Source of the DNA: Streptomyces yangpuensis | GTDB lineage: Bacteria > Actinomycetota > Actinomycetes > Streptomycetales > Streptomycetaceae | DNA: 64,000 nt | Assembly: GCF_001005295.1 (NCBI RefSeq) | Contig: NZ_LBMK01000001.1 | Span: 743,945 to 807,944 of the forward strand | Direction: 5' to 3' | Shown here: one piece after another, positions 1 to 8,132 of the stretch | Position numbering within the stretch: the stretch's first letter is position 1 | How the letters are laid out: each line of letters starts with the position of its first letter | Program-made: the position numbers and the translations under genes | The notes under the pieces: model-generated | The model's database searches: none | Told to the model about the DNA's origin: nothing | The model's input: the letters and a program-made list of their open reading frames with translations, nothing else

Positions 1-155
1 TGCATGTTGTTGCGGGCGGCGAACTCCGCCTGCCGCAGGCTGAATTCGACGGTCACCGCCCGCAACAGGTGCACCAGCCGCAGGTTCTCCGGCTCACGGC
101 CGCCCGGCTCGCCGTCTCCCGGCCGGCCGTCGCCCGGTTCGTGGTTGTCGTGCAC
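1..155 (-). CDS. MarR-type transcriptional regulator (N-terminus only)
   Basis: Only the first ~51 codons lie in the window; the gene runs off the left edge. Reading from a GTG at 155 (AGGGGG ribosome site just upstream) gives a charged, Gly/Pro-rich tail, then LRLVHLLRAVTVEFSLRQAEFAARNNM, the first helix region seen in winged-helix MarR proteins of Streptomyces. An ATG two bases earlier is in another frame that stops quickly. It is divergent from the hydrolase at 219 and shares with it a palindrome at 173-189, the usual layout of a MarR repressor that controls itself and its neighbour. Family call is from the short N-terminus plus this context. Confidence 0.6.
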   Translation of the reverse strand, partial: MHDNHEPGDGRPGDGEPGGREPENLRLVHLLRAVTVEFSLRQAEFAARNNM

Positions 156-172
156 ATCGCCCCCTGCCTAAT

Positions 173-189
173 ATCTCGTTCAGCGAGAT
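173..189. promoter_or_regulatory. Candidate MarR operator between divergent genes
   Basis: ATCTCGTTCAGCGAGAT has 6-bp inverted arms around 5 bp and sits in an AT-rich patch (TAAT before, TAT after), giving a longer imperfect palindrome over about 169-192. It lies between the regulator start (155) and hydrolase start (219), where it could block both promoters. MarR proteins typically bind 16-20 bp palindromes; assignment to this regulator is inference from position. Confidence 0.6.
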
Positions 190-218
190 TATCGCCTGGC
201 GAGGCATTGGAGCAGCCC

Positions 219-1091
219 GTGTCCCGGACCACCTCTTCCGCCCCTTCCGCCGCCTTCCGTGCCGCCTACGACGCGGTGCTCGCAGGCTGGCCCGGGCCCG
301 TCGAGGCCGTCGACCTGCCGACCCCCCACGGCGTCACCCACGTCAACAGCTGCGGCCCGGCCGGCGCCCCGCCGCTGGTGCTGCTGCCGGGCGGGGGAGC
401 GACCTCCGCGGTGTGGGGCGCCTGCGCCGCCGCCGGGGCGGCCCGTACCCACCGCGTGCACGCCGTGGACCTCGTGGGCGAACCGGGACTCAGCGTCCCG
501 GCAGCCGGGCGGCCCCTGCGGACCCCCGAGGACCTGACCGGCTGGCTCGACGCGGTCCTCGACGGGCTCGCCCCGCACGGCCCGGTGACCCTCGGCGGAC
601 ACTCCTACGGGGCCTGGATCGCCGCCCACCACGCCGCCCGGCGGCCCGCCCGGACCGGCCGCCTCGTCCTGCTCGACCCGACCGGGGTCTTCGCCGGGCT
701 CCGCCCCGGCTACGTCCTGCGCGCCCTGCCCATGCTGCTGCGGCCCACCCCGGAGCGGATCCGCTCCTTCCTCGCCTGGGAGACCGGCGGGACGCCCCTC
801 GACCCGGCCTGGCTCCGGCTCCAGGACGAGACCGCCCGGTTCCCCACCGCCCGCCCGGTCACCGGCCCGCGGCCGGACCTCGCCCGGCTCGCGGAACCAC
901 CGGCCGCACGAACGGACCTGCGGGTGGACGTGCTGTTCGCCGGGCGGGCCCGCTGCCACGACCCCGACCGGGCGGCCCGCGCCGCGCGCGAGGCGCTGCC
1001 GGGCGCGCGGATCGACGTACTGCCCGGGGTCGCGCACCACGCGCTGCCCCTGACGGCCGCCGCGGAGATCGCCCGCCTGCTCGCCGGCTAA
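219..1091 (+). CDS. Alpha/beta-fold hydrolase
   Basis: A 290-residue alpha/beta hydrolase. The oxyanion-region LLPGGGATSAVWG, the nucleophile elbow GGHSYGAW (Ser in GxSxG), the acid segment near DVLFAGRARCHDPDRAA and a late catalytic His in PGVAHHALPL are all visible, so the triad looks intact. The GTG at 219 is preferred because GGAG lies 6-7 bases upstream; the frame is open further 5' but crosses the operator and the regulator. The substrate cannot be told from sequence. It is likely controlled by the divergent MarR-type regulator. Its TAA stop is embedded in the left arm of the terminator hairpin shared with the convergent ArsC-like gene. Confidence 0.85.
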   Translation: MSRTTSSAPSAAFRAAYDAVLAGWPGPVEAVDLPTPHGVTHVNSCGPAGAPPLVLLPGGGATSAVWGACAAAGAARTHRVHAVDLVGEPGLSVPAAGRPLRTPEDLTGWLDAVLDGLAPHGPVTLGGHSYGAWIAAHHAARRPARTGRLVLLDPTGVFAGLRPGYVLRALPMLLRPTPERIRSFLAWETGGTPLDPAWLRLQDETARFPTARPVTGPRPDLARLAEPPAARTDLRVDVLFAGRARCHDPDRAARAAREALPGARIDVLPGVAHHALPLTAAAEIARLLAG

Positions 1092-1138
1092 GGGCTTGCA
1101 GGGAATCAAGGTGTTGCTTCCCTGCAAGCCCTTAGCCG
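1085..1138. terminator. Bidirectional terminator built over two stop codons
   Basis: Perfect 21-bp inverted arms (1085-1105 and 1118-1138) with a 12-nt loop. The arms contain the TAA of the hydrolase (1089-1091) and, on the other strand, the TAA of the ArsC-like gene (1132-1134), so one hairpin ends both convergent transcripts. Confidence 0.85.
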
Positions 1139-1503
1139 CGCCGGGACAGCGCGTCGCGGACGGCCTCCTCGGATCGGGCGACCACGGCGGTGCCGTCCTC
1201 GGCGGTGATGATCGGGCGCTGGATGAGCTTGGGGTGCGCGGCCAGGTGGGCGATCCACCGGGCCCGTGCCGCGTCGGTCTCCTCGCGCGGCAGGTCGCGT
1301 ACGCCGGTCTCCTTCGCCAACGGGTCCGAGGTGCGCGTGATGTCCCACGGCTCCAGCCCGAGGCGGCCCAGCACCTCGCGGATCTCGTCCTCGGACGGCA
1401 CGTCCTCCAGGTAGCGGCGCACGGTGTACTCGGCGCCCTCCGCGTCCAGCAGGGTGAGCGCGCTGCGGCACTTGGAACACGCGGGATTGATCCAGATCTC
1501 CAT
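1132..1503 (-). CDS. ArsC/Spx-family thioredoxin-fold protein (arsenate reductase-like)
   Basis: A 123-residue ArsC-family protein starting MEIWINPACSKCRSALTLL, with the N-terminal active-site Cys region (CSKC) of thioredoxin-fold arsenate reductase homologues, followed by RRYLEDVP, and the LIQRPIIT element typical of ArsC/Spx/YffB proteins. The cytoplasmic fold is clear, but no ars genes (arsB, acr3, arsR) are nearby, so true arsenate reduction is not supported by context; a general thiol-redox role is equally possible. Convergent with the hydrolase gene and sharing its terminator. Confidence 0.8.
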   Translation of the reverse strand: MEIWINPACSKCRSALTLLDAEGAEYTVRRYLEDVPSEDEIREVLGRLGLEPWDITRTSDPLAKETGVRDLPREETDAARARWIAHLAAHPKLIQRPIITAEDGTAVVARSEEAVRDALSRRG

Positions 1504-1610
1504 GCCGCCGACCCTACCCGGGGCCCGTCCGACCAGGGTCTTCTGTCAGTGGTCCCCGGTAAAATCGAAGGAGAACGACAGGAAGCCAACTACCGTTTGG
1601 GAGGCTGTAG

Positions 1611-1862
1611 ATGGCCACTGCCAGCACCGTCCGGCCCGTCCAGAAGAAGCCGCTGCCGGCGGGCCTGCCCCGCGAGTGGTACGAGAGCCACAACCGCCGT
1701 CTGAAGGCGATGCGGCTGGCGATATCCCTGCTCGACTCGGGGACCTACGACGCAAAGCGCGCCACCAACCGGAAGATCCGCACGATGGCCGTCCGGACGG
1801 GGATCCACCGGCCGTCCAACGTCACCTGCAAGATGGTGCGCGCGTTCATCAAGGACTCGTGA
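1611..1862 (+). CDS. Small basic protein, function unknown
   Basis: An 83-residue protein rich in Lys/Arg (ATNRKIRTMAVRTG and similar), with GGAGG 8 bases upstream of the ATG and normal Streptomyces codon bias. No signal peptide or membrane segment. The basic helical character (NRRLKAMRLAISLLDSG) would fit nucleic-acid or ribosome binding, but I recognise no named family. It stands alone between the ArsC-like gene and the PP2C phosphatase, the latter convergent. Confidence 0.6.
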   Translation: MATASTVRPVQKKPLPAGLPREWYESHNRRLKAMRLAISLLDSGTYDAKRATNRKIRTMAVRTGIHRPSNVTCKMVRAFIKDS

Positions 1863-1879
1863 CGGCTCATCACCGCATG

Positions 1880-1970
1880 CCGGGGCCCCGGCCGGCCCTC
1901 CACGGGCGGCCGGGTCCCGGACCCGGCCGAAGTCCGGGTTCCGGACCGGACCCCGGACACGGCCCGGCGG
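1880..1970. terminator. GC-rich hairpins between convergent genes
   Basis: Two inverted repeats: CCCGGCCGGCCC pairing with GGGCGGCCGGG, then GTCCGGGTTCCGGAC-like sequence. They fill the gap between the small basic protein and the phosphatase end and probably terminate one or both transcripts. Confidence 0.5.
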
Positions 1971-1975
1971 GAAGG

Positions 1976-3058
1976 TCACGCGCGGCCGTCCGGGGAGAGC
2001 AGCAGCAGGGCCACGTCGTCGCCCGGCCCGCCGTTCGTGAAGGCCGCCAGGTCCTGCCACACCGCCCCGACCAGGCCGCCCGGGTCCCGCGCCAGTACGG
2101 GCACCCGGGCCGCCAGCGGGTAGAAGTGGCCGGCCGCGTCCCGGGCCTCCGTCGCCCCGTCGGTGTGCAGCAGGAACCGGTCCCCGGGCAGCACCGGCAG
2201 CTCCACCACCTTCGGCGGGTCGGGCCCCGCCAGCCCCAGACCCAGCGGGGGGCCCGGCTCCACCGGCAGCTCGTCCACCGCCGCCCCCCGCAGCCGCAGC
2301 GCCGGCGGATGCCCGCAGGACACGAACCGTACGAGGTCCTGCCCCGGCGGGAACTCCACCAGCACCGCCGTCGCGAACAGCTCCGGATGGTCCACATGGG
2401 TGTCGGCCGCGTCCGCCAGCAACCGCCGGTCCAGCCGGACCGCCACCGCCGCCAGCTCCGGGTCGTCCAGCACGGCCTCGCGGAAGGCGCCGAGCAGCGC
2501 CGCCACCGTGGCCACCGCCGCCAGGCCGTGCCCCTGCACGTCCGCGACCAGCGCCCGTACCCCGAACGGCCCGACCCGTACGTCGTACAGGTCGCCGCCC
2601 ACCAGCGTGCCGCGCTGCGCCGCCCGGTAGAGGCCGGAGCAGCGCACCGTGCCCACCCGTTCCGGCACCGGCGGCAGCACCGCCAGCTGGGCCGCCTCCG
2701 CGACGGTCCGCACGCTGACCAGCTGTTCGTCCCGGCGCTGACGGACCCAGGCGATGACCACGCTCAGCAGCCCGACGACGGCCACCGTCGCCAGGTCCGT
2801 CCCCCGGGCCTGGGCCACGCCGATGTCGTGCACCCCCAGCAGCAGCAGGACGATGGCGGCGAAGATCGCGGTCCCGGCCGCCCCGTAGGCGAAGGCGGCC
2901 ACCGGGGGCAGGCCCGCCAGGAAGAAGCCCAGCTCCACATCGGTCGTCAGCGCCTGCGCGAGGACGAGCGCCACCAGGGCCGCCGCGGGCGCGATCCGCG
3001 CCCAGCGCGGCGGTGGCTCGCCGCGCAGCCCGCCCGGATCCTCGCGTCCGCGTCTCAC
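1976..3058 (-). CDS. Membrane PP2C-family serine/threonine phosphatase (SpoIIE/RsbU type)
   Basis: A 360-residue protein: a short charged N-terminus, about four hydrophobic segments (residues ~20-120), then a PP2C/SpoIIE phosphatase domain. Metal-binding signatures are all present: GGDLYD, ADVQGHG, HTDGATEAR and GDDVALL near the C-terminus. Such phosphatases in Streptomyces commonly act in partner-switching pathways on anti-anti-sigma factors, but no anti-sigma or STAS gene is adjacent, so the target is unknown. The start is a GTG at 3058; GGAGG sits only 2-3 bases upstream, unusually close. Divergent from the VIT transporter. Confidence 0.85.
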   Translation of the reverse strand: MRRGREDPGGLRGEPPPRWARIAPAAALVALVLAQALTTDVELGFFLAGLPPVAAFAYGAAGTAIFAAIVLLLLGVHDIGVAQARGTDLATVAVVGLLSVVIAWVRQRRDEQLVSVRTVAEAAQLAVLPPVPERVGTVRCSGLYRAAQRGTLVGGDLYDVRVGPFGVRALVADVQGHGLAAVATVAALLGAFREAVLDDPELAAVAVRLDRRLLADAADTHVDHPELFATAVLVEFPPGQDLVRFVSCGHPPALRLRGAAVDELPVEPGPPLGLGLAGPDPPKVVELPVLPGDRFLLHTDGATEARDAAGHFYPLAARVPVLARDPGGLVGAVWQDLAAFTNGGPGDDVALLLLSPDGRA

Positions 3059-3147
3059 CCCTCCACCCTGGTACGGGGGCCCGGCCCGCGCACCCCGGAC
3101 CGGCCCGCCGGGTGGCTCCGCGCGCCCCGGGCCACGACAGTGGGGGC

Positions 3148-3906
3148 GTGACGGGAAACGAAGGCTCCGGGAGGGCGCCCAGCCGCGCCCACGTCGAGGC
3201 GCACGGCACCGGCGACGGCCCCGCGAGCGCGGGGATGAGCACCCGGCTCAACTGGCTCCGCGCGGGGGTGCTCGGCGCCAACGACGGGATCATCTCCACC
3301 GCCGGCCTGGTGGTCGGCGTGGCAGGCTCCACCACCTCCCGCGCGACGATCCTGGCGGCGGGCGTCGCCGGGCTGCTCGCGGGCTCGCTGTCCATGGCGG
3401 CGGGGGAGTACGTCTCCGTCAGCTCCCAGCGGGACTCCGAACGGGCCGCGCTCGACATGGAACGCAAGGAACTCGCCGAGGAGCCGGAGGCGGAGCTCGA
3501 CGAGCTCACCGACCTGCTGGCGGAGCGCGGCCTGAGCCGGGACGTGGCCCGGGAGGCGGCGCAGCAGCTCACGGAACGCGACGCCCTGCGGGCCCACGCC
3601 CGGGTGGAGCTGGGGATCAACCCGGACGAGCTGGCCAACCCGTGGCACGCGGCCTTCGCGAGCCTCGTCGCCTTCACGGTGGGGGCGCTGCTGCCGCTGC
3701 TGGCGATCATCCTGCCGGGGCCGTCGGCGCGGGTGCCGGTGACGGTGGTGGCGGTGCTGGCGGCGCTCACGCTGTGCGGGGTGCTCAGCGCACGGCTGGG
3801 CGGGGCGCCCGTGCCGAGGGCGGTCGGCCGCAACGTCGCCGGTGGCGCCCTGGCCATGGCCGTCACCTACGCGGTCGGCACCTGGCTCGGCACCGGCACG
3901 GCCTGA
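3148..3906 (+). CDS. VIT1/CCC1-family Fe2+/Mn2+ transporter
   Basis: A 252-residue VIT-family membrane protein. It has LRAGVLGANDGIISTAGLVVGVAGS (first transmembrane segment with conserved Asn-Asp), the family signature SLSMAAGEYVSVSSQRDSE, a charged Glu-rich cytoplasmic metal-binding region (MERKELAEEPEAELDEL), and three C-terminal membrane segments. Members move Fe2+ or Mn2+ out of the cytosol in exchange for protons. The GTG at 3148 is chosen because the family start lies close to ANDGI and further upstream sequence overlaps the divergent gene. No metal regulator is adjacent. Confidence 0.88.
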   Translation: MTGNEGSGRAPSRAHVEAHGTGDGPASAGMSTRLNWLRAGVLGANDGIISTAGLVVGVAGSTTSRATILAAGVAGLLAGSLSMAAGEYVSVSSQRDSERAALDMERKELAEEPEAELDELTDLLAERGLSRDVAREAAQQLTERDALRAHARVELGINPDELANPWHAAFASLVAFTVGALLPLLAIILPGPSARVPVTVVAVLAALTLCGVLSARLGGAPVPRAVGRNVAGGALAMAVTYAVGTWLGTGTA

Positions 3907-4079
3907 CGGACCCGGCTCCACCCGGCCCCCGCAGGGCTGTTTTCAGCCCCGCCGGCGATCGGGGCGCGGGCGCGGAGCGCCGTGTGGTGAGGCCCGCCGG
4001 GGCACGCGCGTCCGGCGAAGGACGACGACGCGCCCCCGATCCGCCCGAGCACAGCGCAGCGACCCGGCAGGATGGGGCC

Positions 4080-4970
4080 ATGCGTATCGCAGTCACCGGG
4101 TCGACCGGGCTCATCGGCAGCGCACTCGTGCGGTCCCTGCGGGCGGACGGCCACGAGGTGGTGCGGTTCGTGCGGCGGGAGCCGGCCGCCCCGGACGAGG
4201 CGCGGTGGGATCCGGAGCGCGGCCACGTGGACCCGGCCGGGCTGGCCGGCTGCGGGGCCGTCGTGCACCTGGCCGGGGCCGGGATCGGGGACCACCGGTG
4301 GACCGCCGCGTACAAGCGGAAGATCCGCGACAGCCGGGTGCTGGGCACCACCGCGCTCGCGAACGCCCTCGCCGGCCTCGACGAGCCGCCCGCCGTCCTG
4401 GTCAGCGGCTCCGCCGTCGGCTACTACGGGGACACCGGCGACCGCCCCGTGGACGAGGACACCCCCGCCGGTCACGGCTTCCTGCCCTCGGTTTGCGTGG
4501 AGTGGGAGGCCGCCGCCGCCCCCGCCCGGGAGGCCGGGATCCGGACCGCGTTCGCCCGTACCGGACTGGTCGTCGCCAAGGAGGGCGGGGCCTGGGGGCG
4601 GATGTTCCCGCTGTTCCGCGCGGGCGTCGGCGGCCGGCTCGGCGACGGCCGCCAGTACTGGCCGTACATCTCCCTCCGGGACGAGGTCGCGGCCCTGCGC
4701 CACATCATCGACACCCCCTCGCTCAGCGGTCCGGTCAACCTCACCGCTCCCGAGCCGCTGACCAACCGCCAGGTGACCGCCGCCATGGGCCGGGTGCTGC
4801 ACCGGCCGACGGTGCTGCCCGTGCCGGCCGTGGCCCTGCGGATCGTGCTCGGGGAGTTCTCCGAGGATGTGCTGGGCGGTCAGCGCGCCCGCCCCGCCCG
4901 GCTCCTGGAGTCCGGCTTCGTCTTCCGCGACCCCGGCATCGAGCAGGCCATCCGCGCCGCACTCCAATAG
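4080..4970 (+). CDS. TIGR01777-family NAD-dependent epimerase/dehydratase-like protein
   Basis: A 296-residue extended-SDR protein (SDR39U1/YfcH type). It begins MRIAVTGSTGLIGSALVRSL with the Rossmann TGxxGxxG, has the family stretch VVHLAGAGIGDHRWTAAYKRKIRDSRV, SGSAVGYYGDTGD in the active-site region and a C-terminal DUF1731-like end (LGGQRARPARLLESGFVFRDP). The substrate of this family is not established. A 173-bp gap separates it from the VIT gene; the next gene downstream (FAD oxidoreductase) is same-strand but preceded by its own long leader. Confidence 0.87.
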   Translation: MRIAVTGSTGLIGSALVRSLRADGHEVVRFVRREPAAPDEARWDPERGHVDPAGLAGCGAVVHLAGAGIGDHRWTAAYKRKIRDSRVLGTTALANALAGLDEPPAVLVSGSAVGYYGDTGDRPVDEDTPAGHGFLPSVCVEWEAAAAPAREAGIRTAFARTGLVVAKEGGAWGRMFPLFRAGVGGRLGDGRQYWPYISLRDEVAALRHIIDTPSLSGPVNLTAPEPLTNRQVTAAMGRVLHRPTVLPVPAVALRIVLGEFSEDVLGGQRARPARLLESGFVFRDPGIEQAIRAALQ

Positions 4971-5020
4971 CCGCACCCCTGTGAACGGCACTCCGATGAG
5001 CCGTACCCCCATCAACGGTG

Positions 5021-5070
5021 TGCGACCGTGTGCGACCGTTTGTGACCCGGATGCGACCGTTGTGCGACCG
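5021..5070. repeat. Helically phased TGCGACCG direct repeats upstream of FAD oxidoreductase
   Basis: Four copies of TGCGACCG at 5021, 5031, 5052 and 5063, plus a degenerate TGTGACCC at 5041, giving start-to-start spacings of 10, 10, 11 and 11 bp. One copy per helical turn on one face of DNA suggests a cooperative transcription-factor binding array. It ends ~100 bp before the start at 5168. Confidence 0.65.
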
Positions 5071-5167
5071 GAGTTGTCTGCAATACCCGGCCGAACTCGG
5101 GTTCCCGCGAGACCCGTTGGGGGAAGGAGGATCCCCACACAGCCGCGCCGACCTCGGGGAGGGGCAC

Positions 5168-6439
5168 GTGCTCAGCAGCGCACCCAATGCCGCACACCAT
5201 GCGGACGTCGTCATCGTAGGAGCCGGGGTCTCAGGACTCGCGGCCGCGCACCACCTGATCGCAGCCGGGGTCACCGTCACCGTCCTGGAGGCCGCGGACG
5301 ACCCCGGCGGGCGGATGGCCACCGAATCGGCCGACGGGTTCCGGCTCGACCGGACCGCCCAGTTGCTCAACACCGCGTACAGCGAACTCGAACGCACCCA
5401 CGCCCTGCGGGCCCTGGTCCTGCGCCCCTTCTCGCCCGGGGTCCTGGTCCACACCGACGGCAAGCAGGTACGGGCCGCGTCCCTCACACCCGCCCGCGCC
5501 CTGGCCAGCGGCTCCCTCGACCAGGCCCGGCTCGGCGCCGCCCTCGGCAGACTCGCCGCGCTGCCCGAGGACAAGCTGCTCGCACGGCCCGAACGCACCG
5601 CGGCCGCCGCCCTGCGCACCCGCGGCCTGCCGTCACGGACCCTGCACGGCGTGCTCCGGCCGCTGCTCTCCGCCCTGCTCCGCGACCCGGAGCTCACCAC
5701 CTCCAGCCGGGTCGCCGACCTGGCCCTGAGCACCTTCGCCCGCGGCCGCCTCGCCGTGCCCGAAGGCGGTGCGGCGACCCTGCCCGACCTGCTCGCCGCG
5801 GGCCTGCCGCCCGGCACCGTACGGACCGGCGTCACGGTCCGGTCGGTGGCCACCAACCTGGTCACCACCGAGGAGCACGGCGACTTCCGCTGCCGCTCCG
5901 TCCTGCTCGCCACCGGCGCCCGCGCCGCCGCCGAGCTCCTGCCCGGCCTGCGCGTGCCCGCCTTCCACGAGCTCACCGTCCTGCACCATGCCACCGCCAC
6001 CCCGCTGCACCGGGACGGCTCGCTGATCGTGGACGGGGACCCCGACTGGCCCGTCTGCCACACCGCCGTCATGAGCGCGGTCGACCCCACCCGGGCCCCG
6101 GCCGGCCGCAGCCTGGTCACCACGACCGTCCTCGGCCCGCCGCCACCGCTGCGCACCGTCGCCTCGCGCCTCGCCCGCCTCTACGACACCGGCACCCGCG
6201 AATGGGAACTGCTGGCCGTCCACCACACCCCGGACGCCGTCCCCGCGATGCCCCCGCCGCACGACCGGCGCCGCCCCGTCCGGGTGCTCGCCGGGCTCTA
6301 CGTGTGCGGCGACCACCGCGACACCAACACCGTCCAGGGAGCCCTGCACTCCGCCCGCCGCGCCGCCGGCGCGATCCTGCGCGACTTCGGCATCCCGCTC
6401 CCGGTCGCCCCGGAGCCCGCACTCCCGGTGGCGGCCTGA
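5168..6439 (+). CDS. FAD-dependent oxidoreductase (amine oxidase/phytoene desaturase-like)
   Basis: A 423-residue flavoprotein. The N-terminus DVVIVGAGVSGLAAAHHLIAAG is a dinucleotide-binding motif, followed by LEAADDPGGRMATESADGFRLDRTAQLLN, the GGRxxT element of the monoamine-oxidase/protoporphyrinogen-oxidase superfamily, and a C-terminal FAD motif LYVCGDHRDTNTVQGALHSARRAA. The GTG at 5168 follows GGGGAGG; longer open sequence upstream crosses the repeat array. Substrate unknown. The gene ends at a strong hairpin facing the convergent regulator gene. Confidence 0.85.
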   Translation: MLSSAPNAAHHADVVIVGAGVSGLAAAHHLIAAGVTVTVLEAADDPGGRMATESADGFRLDRTAQLLNTAYSELERTHALRALVLRPFSPGVLVHTDGKQVRAASLTPARALASGSLDQARLGAALGRLAALPEDKLLARPERTAAAALRTRGLPSRTLHGVLRPLLSALLRDPELTTSSRVADLALSTFARGRLAVPEGGAATLPDLLAAGLPPGTVRTGVTVRSVATNLVTTEEHGDFRCRSVLLATGARAAAELLPGLRVPAFHELTVLHHATATPLHRDGSLIVDGDPDWPVCHTAVMSAVDPTRAPAGRSLVTTTVLGPPPPLRTVASRLARLYDTGTREWELLAVHHTPDAVPAMPPPHDRRRPVRVLAGLYVCGDHRDTNTVQGALHSARRAAGAILRDFGIPLPVAPEPALPVAA

Positions 6440-6453
6440 GAACCACCCACGAC

Positions 6454-6492
6454 GCAGGGGCCCGGCCTTCCGCCTCGGGACCGGGCCCCTGC
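6454..6492. terminator. Bidirectional terminator between convergent genes
   Basis: Perfect 12-bp arms GCAGGGGCCCGG (6454-6465) and CCGGGCCCCTGC (6481-6492) around a 15-nt loop, between the FAD oxidoreductase and the regulator. Confidence 0.8.
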
Positions 6493-6520
6493 CGCGCACA
6501 GCACCACCCCGGGCGGCCCC

Positions 6521-7960
6521 TCAGGACAGCGCCGCCACCCGGTCCCGGTACGTCCGCACGGCCGAGGCGTCCCGGTACGGCTCCAGCCGCCGCTCGAAGT
6601 CCCGTACGTACTCCACCGCCCGCACCGACCGCATCTCCATCGCCTGCTGCGCCGCCTCCGCGCCGAGCGCGCACGCCTGGTCCAGCTCGCCCAGCCCCAG
6701 CCGGGCCGTGGCCAGCACCACCCGGCAGAACAGCCGCGACCGGGCGAACCCCGGCGCCCTGAGCTGCAGGGACCGCTCCGCGTGCTGCGCCGAGGCCCGG
6801 TACTGCTGGAGGTCCCGGTGGCAGTGCCCGAACTCGTCCGCCAGCTGTGCCTCGTCGTACTGGCGCGCCCAGTGCGGCACGTCGTCCCCCGGCCGGGCGG
6901 CGCCCAGCGCGCGCTCGGCCCGCACCAGGCAGGCCGTGGCCGCCCTGACCTCGCCGAGGACCGCGTGCCCCCGCGCCTCCGCGGCGTGCAGCAGGGCCTG
7001 CACCACCGGCGGCGGCCCGGAGCCGACGCCCTGCTGGGCCACCCGGGCCAGCTGCACCGCCTCCCGGCCGTGGCCGAGGTAGACCGCCTGCCGGCTCATG
7101 GTGACCAGCACGTACGAGCCGTAGGGGCGGTCCCCGGCCGCCTGCGCGAGCCGCAGGGCCTGCACGAAGTACCGCTGGGCGAGTCCGTGCGCGGCGATGT
7201 CGTACGAGGTCCAGCCCGCGAGCCGGGTCAGGTCCGCGGCGGCGGCGAACAACCGCCGCCCGGTGGTCTCGCCGTAGGTGCCCCGGAGCATCGGCTCGGC
7301 CTCGTGCTCCAGGTACCGCACGAGCGCCTGGCGGGCGTGCCCGCCGCCGTAGGTGTGGTCCAGCGTCCGGAACAGCTCGCTCACCGACCGCAGCGCGGCG
7401 ATGTCGCCGGCCGTCACGCGCTGCCCGGGCCCGCGGTCGATCTGCCGCTGCCGCGGCACCGAGGTCCGGCCCTGGAGCGGGACGCGGGCCGCGGCCGGTT
7501 CAGCGCCCCGGGCCACGCGCTCGTCGGGCCGCCCGATCAGCCAGTCCCGGCTGGGCACCACCAGCCCGGCCGGGGTGAAGGCGATCTTCCGGAGCTCGGC
7601 GTGGGAGCCGGAGTCCTTGCGCCACAGGCCGCTCGCGATGTCCACGGCCTCCTCCGGGGTGGCCGCGAACTCCAGCCCCGCGTAGACCGGGGCACAGGCG
7701 TCCAGGCCCAGGTCCTGCGCGGAGAGCCGGCGGCCGAGCCGCCGGGTGAAGACCTCGGCGATCAGCGCCGGGGTGGTCCCGCGCGGCTGCTGGCCGCGCA
7801 GCCAGCGGGTCACGGAGGTCTTGTCGTACCGCAGGTCGAGACCGTGTTCCAGACCGAGCTGGTCGACGCGGCGGGCGAGCCCGGCGTTGGAGAACCCGGC
7901 TTCCGCGATCAGCGCCGCGAGCTGCCGGTTGGGGACACGCTGGGCAGGTCGTTCCGTCAT
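6521..7960 (-). CDS. Streptomyces HTH/TPR-like regulator (NsdA-like family)
   Basis: A 479-residue cytoplasmic protein. The N-terminal ~75 residues (RQLAALIAEAGFSNAGLARRVDQLG...TSVTRWLRGQQP) form an XRE-like helix-turn-helix; the rest is an Ala/Leu-rich helical solenoid with repeated motifs such as GDRPYGSYVLVTMSRQAVYLGHGREAVQLARVAQQG, like TPR repeats. This architecture matches the family containing NsdA, a negative regulator of development and antibiotic production in S. coelicolor; whether this copy does the same is unknown. Start at ATG 7960 (GGAG 4 bases upstream); an in-frame GTG three codons earlier has its own AGGA and is possible. Divergent from the zinc-ribbon gene. Confidence 0.75.
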   Translation of the reverse strand: MTERPAQRVPNRQLAALIAEAGFSNAGLARRVDQLGLEHGLDLRYDKTSVTRWLRGQQPRGTTPALIAEVFTRRLGRRLSAQDLGLDACAPVYAGLEFAATPEEAVDIASGLWRKDSGSHAELRKIAFTPAGLVVPSRDWLIGRPDERVARGAEPAAARVPLQGRTSVPRQRQIDRGPGQRVTAGDIAALRSVSELFRTLDHTYGGGHARQALVRYLEHEAEPMLRGTYGETTGRRLFAAAADLTRLAGWTSYDIAAHGLAQRYFVQALRLAQAAGDRPYGSYVLVTMSRQAVYLGHGREAVQLARVAQQGVGSGPPPVVQALLHAAEARGHAVLGEVRAATACLVRAERALGAARPGDDVPHWARQYDEAQLADEFGHCHRDLQQYRASAQHAERSLQLRAPGFARSRLFCRVVLATARLGLGELDQACALGAEAAQQAMEMRSVRAVEYVRDFERRLEPYRDASAVRTYRDRVAALS

Positions 7961-8132
7961 CGGCTCCACGGTTTCCTGACGTGACGGACCGGAGTCCCGG
8001 CCCTTGAACGGCGTGAATGTAGCGGCGAACCTCGCCTGGGCCGCCCTCTCTGCCCCACATTCATCCGATCGTGTGCAGAATCTGTAGGGCGCTTTACGGA
8101 CTCGCCCCCTCCGCCCGCGTACGCTGCGGGCC

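Noticed and set aside
1132..1503. Arsenic resistance locus.
   Set aside because: Only the ArsC-like protein is present; no arsR, arsB/acr3 or other ars gene is nearby.
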